Part shown: positions 45,801 to 55,886 of the stretch, piece after piece
Position numbering within the stretch: the first letter of the stretch is position 1
How the letters are laid out: every line of letters begins with the position of its first letter
Assembly (NCBI RefSeq): GCF_901709675.1
Contig: NC_051108.1
Location: 4,684,631-4,748,630 of the forward strand
Length of the DNA stretch: 64,000 nucleotides
DNA from: Syngnathus acus
Taxonomy: Eukaryota; Chordata; Actinopteri; Syngnathiformes; Syngnathidae
Direction of reading: 5' to 3'
Position numbers and translations under genes: made by a program
Notes under the pieces: generated by a model
The model's database searches: none
Seen by the model: the letters and a program-made list of their open reading frames with translations, nothing else
What the model was told of the DNA's origin: nothing

Positions 45801-48800
45801 GTGGTGCTTGCAGGCCACCCATAGCAAACTGTTTGTGTCTGTGCAGGGTTGGGAGAGTCACCAGGACCTCTCCGCTGCTTCTGCTCAGTCCAGGCGCACA
45901 TTGCCCAGCTCCATATCGCGCAGCCTGACCCCAGACACAGGTGCGACTTAGCAAATGAGCTTCTTGTAATGGCAAATTGTCCTTCATTAGTTCTTATCAC
46001 CTCTTCTCTACCAACCCTTTGTTAGCTTTTCTACAACACGTTTTTAGGCTCTGTTCTATCTTGTCTTCTTTCAGTGAAGGCTGTTCCTAATCTCCTGAAG
46101 TCATTGATTTCTGGTGGAAAAGAAGATAGTGGAGAACAGGCGACTATCCATCAACAGGTAGTCTCCAGTTCGGGATTTATTTTACTCTTTAATTTGGGAT
46201 TTCAAGTTCATCACCACATTCAAGATATAAAATATATGATGGAAATGTGACTTTAGAATTTACTGGCCAATATCAGAGCGAGGAAAAATTGATACTATAA
46301 TTCACTCACTGTAATTCTTGATCCTAGGTATTTCGACCCGAAAAAAAAGCAATGCATTAGATGGTGCTAATGAAACACACTGTCAACGTGATGACTGAGT
46401 CATGTACAACCAAGTTTTGTAATTTAGCGCGAGCTGTTTAGAAATGCAAAGTAGCACCACTTACGGTGCAAATGATTGATGGGTTGCATAATGTGTTTTA
46501 TGATGTGCTGTTTGCCATGAAAGCGTGTTCCAAACAACCCCCAATGAGACAGGAGCACACTGTGTAAAAGGAGCGGTAATTAGGAGCAGGTGAACCGAAC
46601 CTTGTTATGTTTGTTCCATCGAGAAGCACGAGTCAAAGCTCTTCACTGCGGTACAAAACACGACAGCACTCCTGTTGTCTGATGAGCACCTTAAGCCACA
46701 GTTTGTGGCTTCTCTCCACGGCCCACGGAGGGAAGCTAATCAAGGAAATCATGTGCAGTGGAAACAAAGATTGCCAATGCCGTGGTTGAGGCACCTAAGA
46801 CTTTAACCAGGTTGCGTTGTACAACACGTAATAAAATAGTCTGTAAAGAAATAAACTGGTCTTACGAGATGTAATTAAGCCGTAAATCACATTCCATGTC
46901 GTACAACTCAATTACCGTATTTTCCGCCCTAAAAGGCGCACCTAAAAACCTAAAATTTTCTCAAAAGCCGACAGTGCGCCTTATAGGCCAGTGCGCCTTA
47001 TATATGGATCAACTGATGAATTTGTTGATCCATACTGGTTGTACACAGTGCTCTGCCAAAATGTTTCAGTACGTTTTAGTACGACTAGTAAATTACAAGG
47101 TCGCATCGCTTCCCAGCATTACGGCAACTGTAGTCAGGGGGCGTCACCGAATAGCTGTTGTACCCACGAGGCTATTTCATGTCAAAATAGGCTGCTCTGT
47201 TAATGTTTCGAGTAAATCTACGGATCGATATGGAAGGGAAACATAGGTAAGTAGTACCAATGCGTTAGATCGAACTTTAGTCAGTTCCGATCATTTTATA
47301 GGAGATCGTTTGAGAAACGCGATTGTTTACACTTTGCTGAGGCTCATGGGAGATTGCGAGCTGAGGCTCGTGAGACTTTGCGGATGGCTAATGCTATTGC
47401 GATAGCTGCTATACGTACCAGGCTATTTCATGTCAAAATAAGCTGCTCTGTTAATGTTTCGAGTAAATCTACGGATCGATATGGAAGGGAAACATAGGTA
47501 AGTAGTACCAATGCGTTAGATCGAACTTTAGTCAGTTCCGATCATTTTATAGGAGATCGTTTGAGAAACGCGATTGTTTACACTTTGCTGAGGCTCATGG
47601 GAGATTGCGAGCTGAGGCTCGTGAGACTTTGCGGATGGCTAATGCTATTGCGATAGCTGCTATACGTACCAGGCTATTTCATGTCAAAATAAGCTGCTCT
47701 GTTAATGTTTCGAGTAAATCTACGGATCGATATGGAAGGGAAACATAGGTAAGTAGTACCAATGCGTTAGATCGAACTTTAGTCAGTTCCGATCATTTTA
47801 TAGGAGATCGTTTGAGAAACGCGATTGTTTACACTTTGCTGAGGCGCATGGGAGATTGCGAACTGAGGCTCGTGAGACTTTGCGGATGGCTAATGCTATT
47901 GCGATAGCTGCTATACGTACCAGGCTATTTCATGTCAAAATAGGCTGCTCTGTTAATGTTTCGAGTAAATCTACGGATCGATATGGAAGGGAAACATAGG
48001 TAAGTAGTACCAATGCGTTAGATCGAACTTTAGTCAGTTCTGATCATTTTATAAGAGATCGTTTGAGAAACGCGATTGTTTACAGAGGGCTCGTTGGTTA
48101 TTGGCTAGTGGATGCATACCGCAACCCTAGTCAACCTCAGTTTGATGCAGTATAGCTTCTATTTATGCGCCTTATAATCCGGTGCGCCTTATATATGGAC
48201 AAAGTTTTAAAATGGGCCGTTCATTGAAGGTGCGCCTTATAACCCGGTGCGCCTTTTAGGGTGGAAAATACGGTAATCGACCGCTATTTTAGGAATCGAG
48301 TAATCGTTTTGAGCCATATTTAATTGTCCAAATCTTCCAATATCGGCTTTTCAACAGTATCCATTCATTTAATTTCTTTCGTTTCTCGTTCATGCAAATA
48401 GGTTGTTTGTCTTTTGTGTTTAATCAAAACGAGACATTTGCAAACGTCTGCTTTTACTTTGGAAAAGTATAACCGCACAATTAACTGAATCGGTTTGGCG
48501 AGTAAAACATGAATTGCTCTTGTGTGATATTGTTTAATTGTTATTTTGTTTTTGTCACTAACCAATACAAAATAAACAGGAAATGAGAGGTGGGGGCTAA
48601 TACATGCAAAGTAAAATTTTGTCCAATTCATTGATTGAATAATCCATTCTAAAAAATATTCGATATTGACAGCCTTAGCTGTACAGTATTTCAAAGTGGC
48701 ATCTTGGATGTGTTGCATGTGTCAACTTTCAGGTTGGCTGTCCTGAGCCCCAGCAGGACAGGATAGATGTGTTTGACCTACTCTCTACTGTCCATGTAGG

Positions 48801-51342
48801 TTGTGTTGCTTAGTTCTTAATTCTCATCTGCTGCATGGAAAATGATTGCTCAGATTGCCATGAATGCATTCAATTCGTTTATCAGCTTGTGTGCTGCCTC
48901 AGAATATAACTTATTAGGACTCCCACCCTAAAAAAGCTCCATATTTGAGATTGTGATATTTTTCATGGTGTTCATTGAGGGGAAAAAAAAATTTTTTAAA
49001 AGCCAATGGCACAATATTTCATCAGCGAACAACTCGCGTCGAGTGGCAGTACAAGAGAACTGGATGAACGAGCATGGGTGCAATTATAATTACACTGCTA
49101 TTATCCTGATTGTTTTAGCGTGATTGTCTGTTTGAGGGATCTGATAAACAAATATTTGTCTCCTACCACCATCTTCACCGCGAATCAGTACACTAAATAC
49201 ATGTTTCTCTTTTGTGAAACTTGAAAATACAGACCTCATTACATGGATGAAAAGCACAGGCCTAAAATAATGAAACAGATGGCCTGGTTAGCTATCCCAC
49301 TTTCAATTTCTTTGAGGCTGTGTGATTTCACGATCTGTCTTACCGATCACACATGAACTTTCTCCCCCAGGCTCTATTTTGGTCTTACCAGCTCACTGAT
49401 GCCTGATCTATGATTTTGTCACAGCGGTAAATTGCTCGGGCATGCGCTTTGAAAGACATTTCGAACATGAGCAGGTGGAGAGAGGTTAAAATAGAAGTCC
49501 ACTCATGAGTCTACCGTGAGACCTGTTGGGAAAAACAGAAGTCAAGTCTTTTAAAATTGCTCCTCTGTTGCAGAATGTGCCTCGTATCATGGTGCAGTCA
49601 GCCAGTGTTGAAGAGGGAATGAACACACATCGGCAAGTAAGTCGGAGTTTGCGTTATTTACTACTGTACTATTTCAATTGTATGTGTCAATGCAGATTGG
49701 AGAATTCTGCTTGAATGCTTTGCAATAACTGATATTTTTCCGTGGTTACCCTTTAGGTTCCTACTGAGGAAATCAGCCCTCCTGCCATCCACCAGGAGAG
49801 TCCCAGATTAGTGCCTCTCCCCCCACCAATCATCCCAGAGACAGAAGACTCCACCCAGAGCTCCATGAGCGAAGCGTCAAGTGGTTACATTTCAACGAGT
49901 ATCTCCACAGCGACGCTCTCTGACGTCTACACGCTGAGCTGGGACCATCCTCCGTCATCAGGCCAAAAAGCTGATAGCTACGAGGCCGTGACAGATGAAG
50001 AAGAAAATAAAGTGATACAGAGCCTTTCCTTGCAATCTGACAGTGGCTCTGGATCTGAACCTCAAGAGTTTTTCCAGGCAGCTACGGAGAACACCAACCT
50101 ACCGCAGTCCAAACCAAATCACAATTCATCTGATTTAAATCAACAGAAACCAAATCCATCTCCTGTCCATGAAGTCAAAGCCCCGTCTCTATGCGTAGAC
50201 TCCAACATTCCACCAACAACAGTGCATTTAGAACACCGCTCGATGGAATCGGCACAATCAGACGGTGAGCTGTCACTCACAAATTCATTTATAGTCCAAG
50301 TGCAACAACCAACAGACTCAAAACCAAAGACCTCTGTGACAGGAACAGTTCAAATGAATACGAAAGAATCAACTAAAGCAATTCAAGAAGTGTTAAAGAA
50401 GAATGAACAATCCAAATTGGAAGAGCCTGCCCAAATGTCCTCTGAACCGTCTATAGTCCCACTGGAGGATTCTGATCCACTAGCTTGTCCTCAGGAAAAA
50501 TCCCCTTTGAAGAACACCAGTGGTTCTGCCATCTCAACATCCAGCGACGTCCACCTAGAAAACCTTGATGCCGCAGCAGAACCCAACGTGCAACCCTCCG
50601 AATCTGCAGCAGCAGTCAAGCCTTTCAAGATCCAGAAAGTCCAGTCGTCAGACCTCAAGTCCTTCCAACGGATACTCGGTGACTCGGAGGGGGAGCCTGT
50701 TCAGACCGACACCTGCGCCTCTTCAAAATCGGACTCTAATCTGGCAGAGCCCTTGGAGCTCATTTTAGATTGCGAGGAAGGCGAGGCAGCTTCCGGGGTC
50801 ATTCTGCCCGACTGGATAAAAGAAGGGGAATTTGTCACTGTAGGGACCAATAAAAGAGGCATCGTGCGCTACGTGGGACCCACAGACTTTGCTGAGGGCA
50901 TGTGGGTGGGAGTGGAACTTGAGGTACCTGCAGGTGAGTAGAAAATGTCCCAAAGCCTCAAAGTAAATTTGCCGTTTGTTTTATTGACCAGTTAGAATTC
51001 ATAAAACCTCTAGAGGACAAGAGCGGTGCCTCGCAATACCCCACCCCTTCCAGAAAAACAAAAGCACTGATCTTGACCTTGTAGTCATCATATTTGTGTC
51101 ATTTACCAGGAAAGAATGACGGCTCCGTAGGCGGGAAGCACTACTTCCACTGTAATCCAGGTTACGGAGTGCTAGTCCGGCCGGACAGGGTGACCCGGGG
51201 TGGCGGCAAACGCCGACGACAGCAACAGAAGCGCCGCAGCGCCAACTTGTCAGGATCAGCTCCAAACCTGGCGGCGCTCACTGCTCTGGCTAAAGGTGCA
51301 TCATCGTCTCGCAATATTGCAGAAGACCATAAAAATTCTTGA
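30814..51342 (+). CDS. kif13b: Kinesin family member 13B (KIF13B/GAKIN), complete
   Basis: A plus-end-directed kinesin-3 motor that, in mammals, carries DLG1, centaurin-alpha/PIP3 and other membrane cargo. Forty exons join in frame to 1958 residues (human 1826). The motor domain covers about 1-360, with P-loop GQTGSGKS (about 108-115), switch [11 protein letters not shown] (219-228) and switch II DLAGSE (258-263). A neck coiled coil follows ([17 protein letters not shown]). The FHA domain (about 455-550) includes [11 protein letters not shown] and [14 protein letters not shown]. Next come the kinesin-3 stalk with a [14 protein letters not shown] coil and the DUF3694-type region with [20 protein letters not shown]. 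The C-terminal CAP-Gly domain (about 1845-1909) has [20 protein letters not shown]; this domain separates KIF13B from KIF13A. The penultimate exon encodes about 390 mostly disordered Ser/Pro/Glu-rich residues and accounts for most of the extra length. No frameshift or stop was found. Confidence 0.97.
31961..34727 (+). other. kif13b: kif13b intron 2, largest motor-domain intron
   Basis: A 2.8-kb intron with no further exon. It includes a copy of the fish interspersed repeat (32648-32790). A 111-codon antisense open frame at 33386-33721 resembles no known protein. The stretch 33900-34150 is of higher complexity but shows no splice sites in frame. Confidence 0.6.
32648..32790 (+). repeat. Fish interspersed repeat, second copy
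   Basis: The order of motifs is GTGTGAATGATTCTCTGTCT, TATGTGCCCTGTGATTGACT, GGTTATCAGTCCAGATTACA, CCCACCTCTTCCCCCAAGTT, AGCTGGAATGG. This matches the same teleost repeat as 11853-12066 and covers its 3' half. It is old and diverged. Confidence 0.75.
34728..34740 (+). other. kif13b: 13-nt micro-exon in the kif13b motor domain
   Basis: CTTTCAG|GAATCAGCCAAAG|GTTAGT gives a 13-nt exon. With two bases from the previous exon it encodes RNQPK, which aligns with RGQPK in human KIF13B. Without it the frame would shift, so it must be included for a working motor. The flanking exons at 31960 and 34830 leave no other way to supply these residues. Confidence 0.9.
35527..35655 (+). mobile_element. LINE 3' tail remnant
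   Basis: AACTTTATTCATCCCACAGC, then GGTGACATTTACTTGTCACA and GAGTGCAAGAATACA, matches the usual tail shared by many teleost LINE copies ('CTTTATT.ATCCC...GGGAAATT.ACTTGTCACAGCAGCA'). It ends in an A-rich, AATAAATAAA-like stretch. Only the 3' end is present. It lies in the kif13b intron just after the P-loop-proximal exon. Confidence 0.6.
38124..38602. mobile_element. Tc1-like palindromic MITE with central hairpin
   Basis: The left end TACACACATGGACAAAATTA and the reverse complement of the right end TACACACAAACAAAATTATT pair as terminal repeats with a TA at each outer edge. The ACACATGGACAAAATT motif is typical of fish Tc1-like elements. Near the centre, GGTTTGTCTTAAGTG (38377-38391) and CACTTAAGACAAACC (38396-38410) form a perfect 15-bp stem with an AAAG loop. 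The stem extends to 24 bp per arm with two mismatches. It fills most of kif13b intron 11. Confidence 0.55.
46158..46912 (+). other. kif13b: kif13b intron 37, upstream part: candidate conserved block
   Basis: Between exon 37 and the MITE the intron holds a high-complexity stretch (about 46430-46780) with GCAAATGATTGATGGGTTGC and GGAGCGGTAATTAGGAGCAG motifs. It has no open frame of note. It looks like conserved non-coding DNA but this cannot be tested here. Confidence 0.4.
46913..48275. mobile_element. Large MITE of the CCGTATTTTCCGC family carrying a tandem array
   Basis: The ends are TACCGTATTTTCCGCCCTAA and TTAGGGTGGAAAATACGGTA, inverted repeats of at least 18 bp. The subterminal parts have GTGCGCCTTATA and TATATGGACAAA motifs as in the copy at 18188-18490, whose length is only 303 bp. 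The extra kilobase is a 251-bp tandem repeat. An internal open frame of 116 codons (46896-47246) spans the left end and first repeat unit; it resembles no transposase. Confidence 0.85.
47170..48084. repeat. 251-bp tandem repeat, about 3.65 copies
   Basis: The landmark GGCTATTTCATGTCAAAATA begins at 47170, 47421, 47672 and 47923, so the period is exactly 251 bp. Copies differ at only a few bases: AGGCTG or AAGCTG early in the unit, GAGGCTCATG or GAGGCGCATG, TTCCGATC or TTCTGATC. The last copy stops after GCGATTGTTTACA. Near identity suggests recent expansion or ongoing homogenisation. Each copy includes ACATAGGTAAGTAGT, a consensus 5' splice site on the kif13b strand. Confidence 0.95.
48733..48795 (+). 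CDS. kif13b: Probable kif13b cassette exon (21 codons)
   Basis: CAACTTTCAG|GTTGGCTG and CCAT|GTAGGT bound 63 nt with no stop in the required phase. It reads [21 protein letters not shown], would sit between exons ending at 46157 and starting at 49574, and keeps frame whether included or skipped (both neighbours are phase 0). The region corresponds to the variable C-terminal tail before [11 protein letters not shown] do not recall an equivalent in the human reference isoform, so it is called as alternative. If used, the protein is 1979 residues. Confidence 0.5.
48796..49573 (+). other. kif13b: kif13b intron before exon 38
   Basis: No exon was recognised. The block 48990-49240 is of high complexity with GGTGCAATTATAATTACACT and AGCGTGATTGTCTG motifs and may be a conserved non-coding element. 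Confidence 0.4.
49574..51342 (+). other. kif13b: kif13b exon map, exons 38-40
   Basis: The last three constitutive coding exons are 49574-49636 ([11 protein letters not shown], matching the human [10 protein letters not shown] segment), 49757-50933 (a 1177-nt exon with the disordered tail and first half of CAP-Gly) and 51110-51342 ([13 protein letters not shown] to the stop). The CAP-Gly domain is split inside a Gly codon. Confidence 0.93.
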
Positions 51343-51713
51343 CAGGAGAGAATGAGAAGCCTCAGATGTGCAGATTTGGCTTGGAAGTGTTTTCTACATC
51401 ACATATTTGATGTTAAATGTCTTTCTACATGTGGAGATATGACCCATTTCTCCCAGTTTTCATTCAATGCTGGATGTGTTCACTTGAACACTTTGTAATG
51501 CTACATGCCAAGTAAGTAACTGTTTTTGCATTAACAGTTATATACTGAATTTAGAATCTTAAGGTGGCTTCATGGAAAAGGTTTGCTGCTTTAGGGTTAT
51601 GTTTTCTATAATTACTTTTAAGCATTTTTAATGTTTTTTGTTTGGGGGGGGCGTACTGATCTTTGTGTGCCTTGATTGTTTGGAAGTGCAAAGCTTTTTA
51701 ACGTCATTTAAAA

Positions 51714-51719
51714 AATAAA
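51714..51719 (+). terminator. kif13b: kif13b candidate poly(A) signal
   Basis: AATAAA about 370 bp after the stop codon, overlapping a second AATAAA directly after it. Another AATAAA is at 51846-51851. A short 3' UTR ending near 51735 is the simplest reading. Confidence 0.55.
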
Positions 51720-52197
51720 TAAAAAATAGTCTCAGATTTTGTGATATAACATAAATTGTCATTTTCTGATCTGAAACAATCATGTCTTATTCCCAGAGGG
51801 CAATGAAAAGATTTAAAAACACAGAGCATCCAATTTGAAGTCACAAATAAAAATCCATAAAAAACATTAAATTCACATAATCCAACATAACTCAGGTTTA
51901 AATCGCTGCGATAAAATCATGCTGTTTTTTGTTAACAAATTCCTTAGTTACTGAAGAAATGGGCAAGGAAACCTTCAAGTCATTGCCCCCCTCTAACTGC
52001 ATGCTAACATTTGTTGTCCTCACCCATATCAACAAAAAAACCTTGTTGATAACGAGTCATAACCCGATTGTCAATATTTACATTAATTTAAAAGTGACCA
52101 ATGCAGACATACTTTTTTTAATGAATAAATATTTGCGATAAAGCAACATGTGATTATTTACACAAAATAGTAAATCCAAAGGTTTCTGTGATATAGC

Positions 52198-52203
52198 TTT
52201 ATT
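52198..52203 (-). terminator. hmbox1: hmbox1 candidate distal poly(A) signal
   Basis: TTTATT on + is AATAAA on the hmbox1 strand, in the context GAGAATAAAGCTATATCA. The sequence just upstream (in gene direction) is T-rich and AT-rich with TGTACAG motifs, as is common near long 3' UTR ends. A nearer alternative is TTTATT at 55249-55254. Use of either is inferred. Confidence 0.45.
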
Positions 52204-55200
52204 CTCTTGTACAGTATATATATCATACTAAAAATAAACACAAGTTAAAAAAAATGAACAAAGAAACTGTACAAAAATGTATATATACTACATCTTAATT
52301 ACAGAACAGTCTACTGTCCAAAAAAGGCACTAAATTTCAAAATGGGCAATACAATAAAATTGAACATAACATAGCTTTTGAGATTGAAACAACAGCATTC
52401 AGTCCTCTTTTTCTGAGCTATATTCGGATGAGGCGTTTTACAGGGGACACGGAGGAGGGACCTGTAACATGGAAACCCTGACGTACCACGAGAGGACATC
52501 CCTGGAGAAGCACCACTACGACTGGAGTACGTATTGATGCTGGGGATTTTTTTTTTTGTATGTGTGGGGGGAAGATATCAGCGTCAGGGTTACAGCCTCT
52601 GTTTCAGCACAGCCACCTTACTGGAAATGAAATACATCCGATTCAGTCCTTGAGCACTCATTTCGTCCATCCCGTACTGGCCTTTGCCAAGCTTGAACAC
52701 TCAGGTTAAATACTGTTGGATATAAATTGGTACTGCTATTTAATCTCTGAAACAATATAAACAATTTATTTGAAAGCAGCTTCAGGTGAGAATCTCCAGA
52801 TGCACTCGTGTGCATGGCAAAGACAAAGTGAGCTTTATATATATTTTTTTAAGTGTGCCAAGGTCATCTTGCACAAGTACATGGCGATTTTTTTTCCTCA
52901 ACGGTCAAGTAACGATTTTATCATTTTGCACTCTTGGGTTTGGGGGAAAACTAATGACAGTCAAATGGATTTGGAAAAACATGATGTGATTGGATTAAGT
53001 TCAGAATGGGAGAGAGAAAAAAAGAAAAAAAACATGTTCTAGAATTACATTTTCTGACAGATAAATCATGAAGGCAACTCATGGCTTTTTTGAAGGTAAA
53101 AAAAATATTTCTAAATGTTTTGAGCAAAATAAAAAATATAGAATTAATCATTCTTAAATGGTGCAGTAAATGTACATGTAGTGAAGGTCTACTGACTTTC
53201 TAGCTATAAGACCTTTGTGAAAAACAGTTGAACGTCTACTTAGTTCTCAGTATTTGCACATATTTTCAGCAATTGGTATTTACAAACATGTACTGTCTAA
53301 ACATAAAACACATTTTTTTTAATTCTCTAAACAGGGTCTTTAGGTCTAGAATTCAATCACATCTTGTTTTATTTCAAATCCATTGTGGTGGTCTCAAGGC
53401 AAAACCGGGAAGGAGGGTTCAATTATTTTTGGACCGGACTATTGCCCTAATATTTCAGTGATTTTCTTTTTCTGTGCCAGTGCTCCCACAATAGGAAACA
53501 TCCAAACGCTCTCATTTCACAATGCAGTCTGGCTTCAGGGGAAGGGACAAGATCACATCAAGTTGAAGTCAAAAGCTTAACATTTTCCTCGTAAGGTGCA
53601 TTGTTATTTGTCTTTCACAAAGTAAGTCAGACACAAACAGGAAGACTGCCATTCAGTCTAATAATGAATGACACAATAGAAAATACATGTAAAAAAATCT
53701 GGTGAACTTAAAAAGGCTTAATTTAACAACAAGCATGATTCTTTTCAAAACACTTTGTACATTAGCCATAAAAATGAGTATAAATACTTTTTTTTTTTTT
53801 TTACCTTAAAATCCTTTTTAAATCCTTTTTTAAATGCATGAAGGAGAGCTTTGATAAACACTTTCGATGTCATTAAAAACACAGGATGTGATACGTCCAA
53901 ATCAGTTAATTTCAACAGTTCCCAAGTATAACTATTATTTCATCACATATTCCTTTCCTGGGCCTCTTGATAAGCAATAGTTTTACACTGGGAAAATGTG
54001 TTTAAGTGTTATGTTAACAAGGATAATTCAACAATTAATCTAAATTAATTTTTGTCCTGTTTTTAAATGTCTGCAAATTTGCAAACACTTTTTAAATGTT
54101 GTCGATGTACATTTAGTAATTTTAATAAGCTACATTTATTTGTTAGTATTTTCAGTTCCATGAATTGCTCTTGAGAAAAATAATAAATCACTTTTCACTG
54201 TGAATATAAGAACATTTAGAGCAAATTATGTTCCACTAATTTTGTGTGAAACAAAATAACACAAATAAGCATTTTCCCGTGATGTAAATCTATTCCTTTG
54301 GTCAAAAAGTGCCAAGCTCAGTGTGACTGAAAAGTTGCCGCGTCATCAAAGAAATGACACTTCTGTCCTTTTTCGAGAGAGCTACGCACAGTGAGGAAAA
54401 CCTGCATTTAAAAGTGGTGGTTTAACCTTTGAGCTAATTACATTGGCAAAGACCAAACCAATTCCACATAGGGTTTTAGTTTGCTGTACTTAATTATTAA
54501 AAAAAAAAAAGAAGCTCCTATCACATTCTTTTGGCCATTATAGAGGTGGACAAGTCACGCTTATACATCCAGCCTCTGCCAGCAAGCATTACAACTTGCC
54601 CTATTTGGGTCAAACTGGCCCAAGAAAACATATGCCAAATCCATTCTAAGAAATGGCTTTAGATGTCCATGAAGATGGCAGTCAGACCAGTCTGTGGTGC
54701 CGAGAGCCGACTTTGAGTCGACCTCATCACAGCATCTTTTCCTTTGGCATGGATGGCGTTAACATAAAAGCACAAATTCCATTAGTAGATAGCTTACGTT
54801 TGCTTGATTATCACATTAACTGATTCTTCATTGCCTCAAGCACTTAATTCATCAACGAGCTAAATATCACAATGATTGTTGACTTTCTGCTGCAGAATGG
54901 AAACTTAAAAAAAATTATCATTTTAAAGTACGCATGATTCCTGACATGCAAAGCCGTCCTGTAGTGAGCGTGTTTGAACTTAAGGCTAACCATCTTCAGG
55001 TTTGCATTTGATAGCAGAAAACCGCAACGATTCCATCCGGCGAGGGGCTGAGAACATTCAGAGCGTTGGGATGGCCGGTAAAGAAATTCTAACAGAGGAG
55101 ACGCTCTCCACAAGACATCATCCAGAGGCTTCTCCTGTCGTTAATTGCACAATAACAAGGGTGAGTTGCGAGAGTAGGTAGGTAGAACACCAGTAGGTTC

Positions 55201-55886
55201 GGGTGACTGAGAACTAGAAGAACCTATCTATCATATATACAGTACACATTTATTGAGTATGTCTCTGAGGTTGAGTGAGACTGAGTGAGGATTGGCTCAG
55301 GCGACCAGGCTGCAAGAGGTAAGGAGGAGTGTGGGGGAGGAAAAGAAGAGGAGAGTGTTCGGGGACGAAGAGGACGGGAAACAACTGGAACTTGGTTGTG
55401 ACAAAAGGCCAGGACTTCTATGTTATCTTTTTTTCAGGGATGGTAGTATCCTTTTTCTTTAGTTGTACGATTAGTTAATACATCAGGAAGTTGAGACGAT
55501 CAGTCATGTCGGTTCGCTTTGGGAAGGAATAAGGTCTCGGAAGGAACAAGGAACACCCTGGAATTAGGAACTCTTGGAGGAACGTTGCGTGTTTGGACCA
55601 TGGGAACCATTTCCTAAATTTAGTTCCTGGATTTTTTTTTTTTTTTTTGGAAAGTACTTTTACGAGGCCCAGGAACTTTTTCGTCTTTAAACCTGAAGTA
55701 TGTAATACCTCTCAAGTAGGGGTCTTCTTCTAGCAATGAACTGAACTTAGATATACTTCCCGGGGTCCAAACAAACAAGGGTCCTCTAAAAGCTCCTAGT
55801 TTCCAGGTAAGGTTCCTGCGCTGGAAAATGCACCTTAAAATTCCTCCTTCCCTTTGGCCTCTTGTTGCTTCCTCCCCTCTCGCCGT
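52204..55886 (-). other. hmbox1: Probable hmbox1 3' UTR
   Basis: From the stop codon to the distal signal lie 3.7 kb without another gene on either strand. The sequence is AT-rich with many short T- and A-runs. Human HMBOX1 also has a long 3' UTR. A degraded repeat lies at about 55500-55830. The kif13b 3' end is under 500 bp beyond 52198, so long readthrough transcripts of the two genes could overlap. Confidence 0.45.
55500..55830. mobile_element. Possible degraded MITE in hmbox1 3' UTR
   Basis: Repeated GGAAC/GTTCC words (AAGGAACAAGGAACACC, TTAGTTCCTGG, CCCAGGAACTTTTTCG, AGGTTCCTGCGCTGG) and TTCCCGGGGTCCAAACAAAC resemble a family of fish MITEs built around AGGAACTTTTTCG and CCGGGGTCCAAAC. 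Ends could not be fixed. It may also be local low-order repetition. Confidence 0.35.

Larger units (their letters stand above)
30814..46157 (+). other. kif13b: kif13b exon map, exons 1-37
   Basis: Coding exons checked for frame: 30814-30883, 31867-31960, 34728-34740, 34830-34890, 35267-35359, 36293-36473, 36630-36717, 36833-36967, 37171-37283, 37481-37592, 37824-38036, 38689-38799, 38869-39003, 39084-39214, 39759-39845, 39952-40139, 40393-40624, 40724-40886, 40996-41142, 41343-41492, 41589-41702, 41799-41972, 42054-42211, 42411-42543, 42660-42800, 42963-42992, 43113-43212, 43409-43535, 43598-43653, 43736-43854, 43978-44154, 44265-44357, 44652-44804, 44873-44950, 45071-45127, 45847-45940, 46075-46157. 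The exon at 37824 ends with a weak donor, GAG|GTTTTA. The exon at 42963-42992 is only 30 nt. Confidence 0.9.

Noticed and set aside
46896-47246. 116-codon frame in the large MITE as a possible transposase
   Set aside because: It lacks any DDE/D or HTH motif, and half of it is repeat unit. MITEs of this type are non-coding.
48365-48718. 117-codon antisense frame between the MITE and the kif13b cassette exon
   Set aside because: The translation looks like AT-rich random sequence and there is no supporting context.
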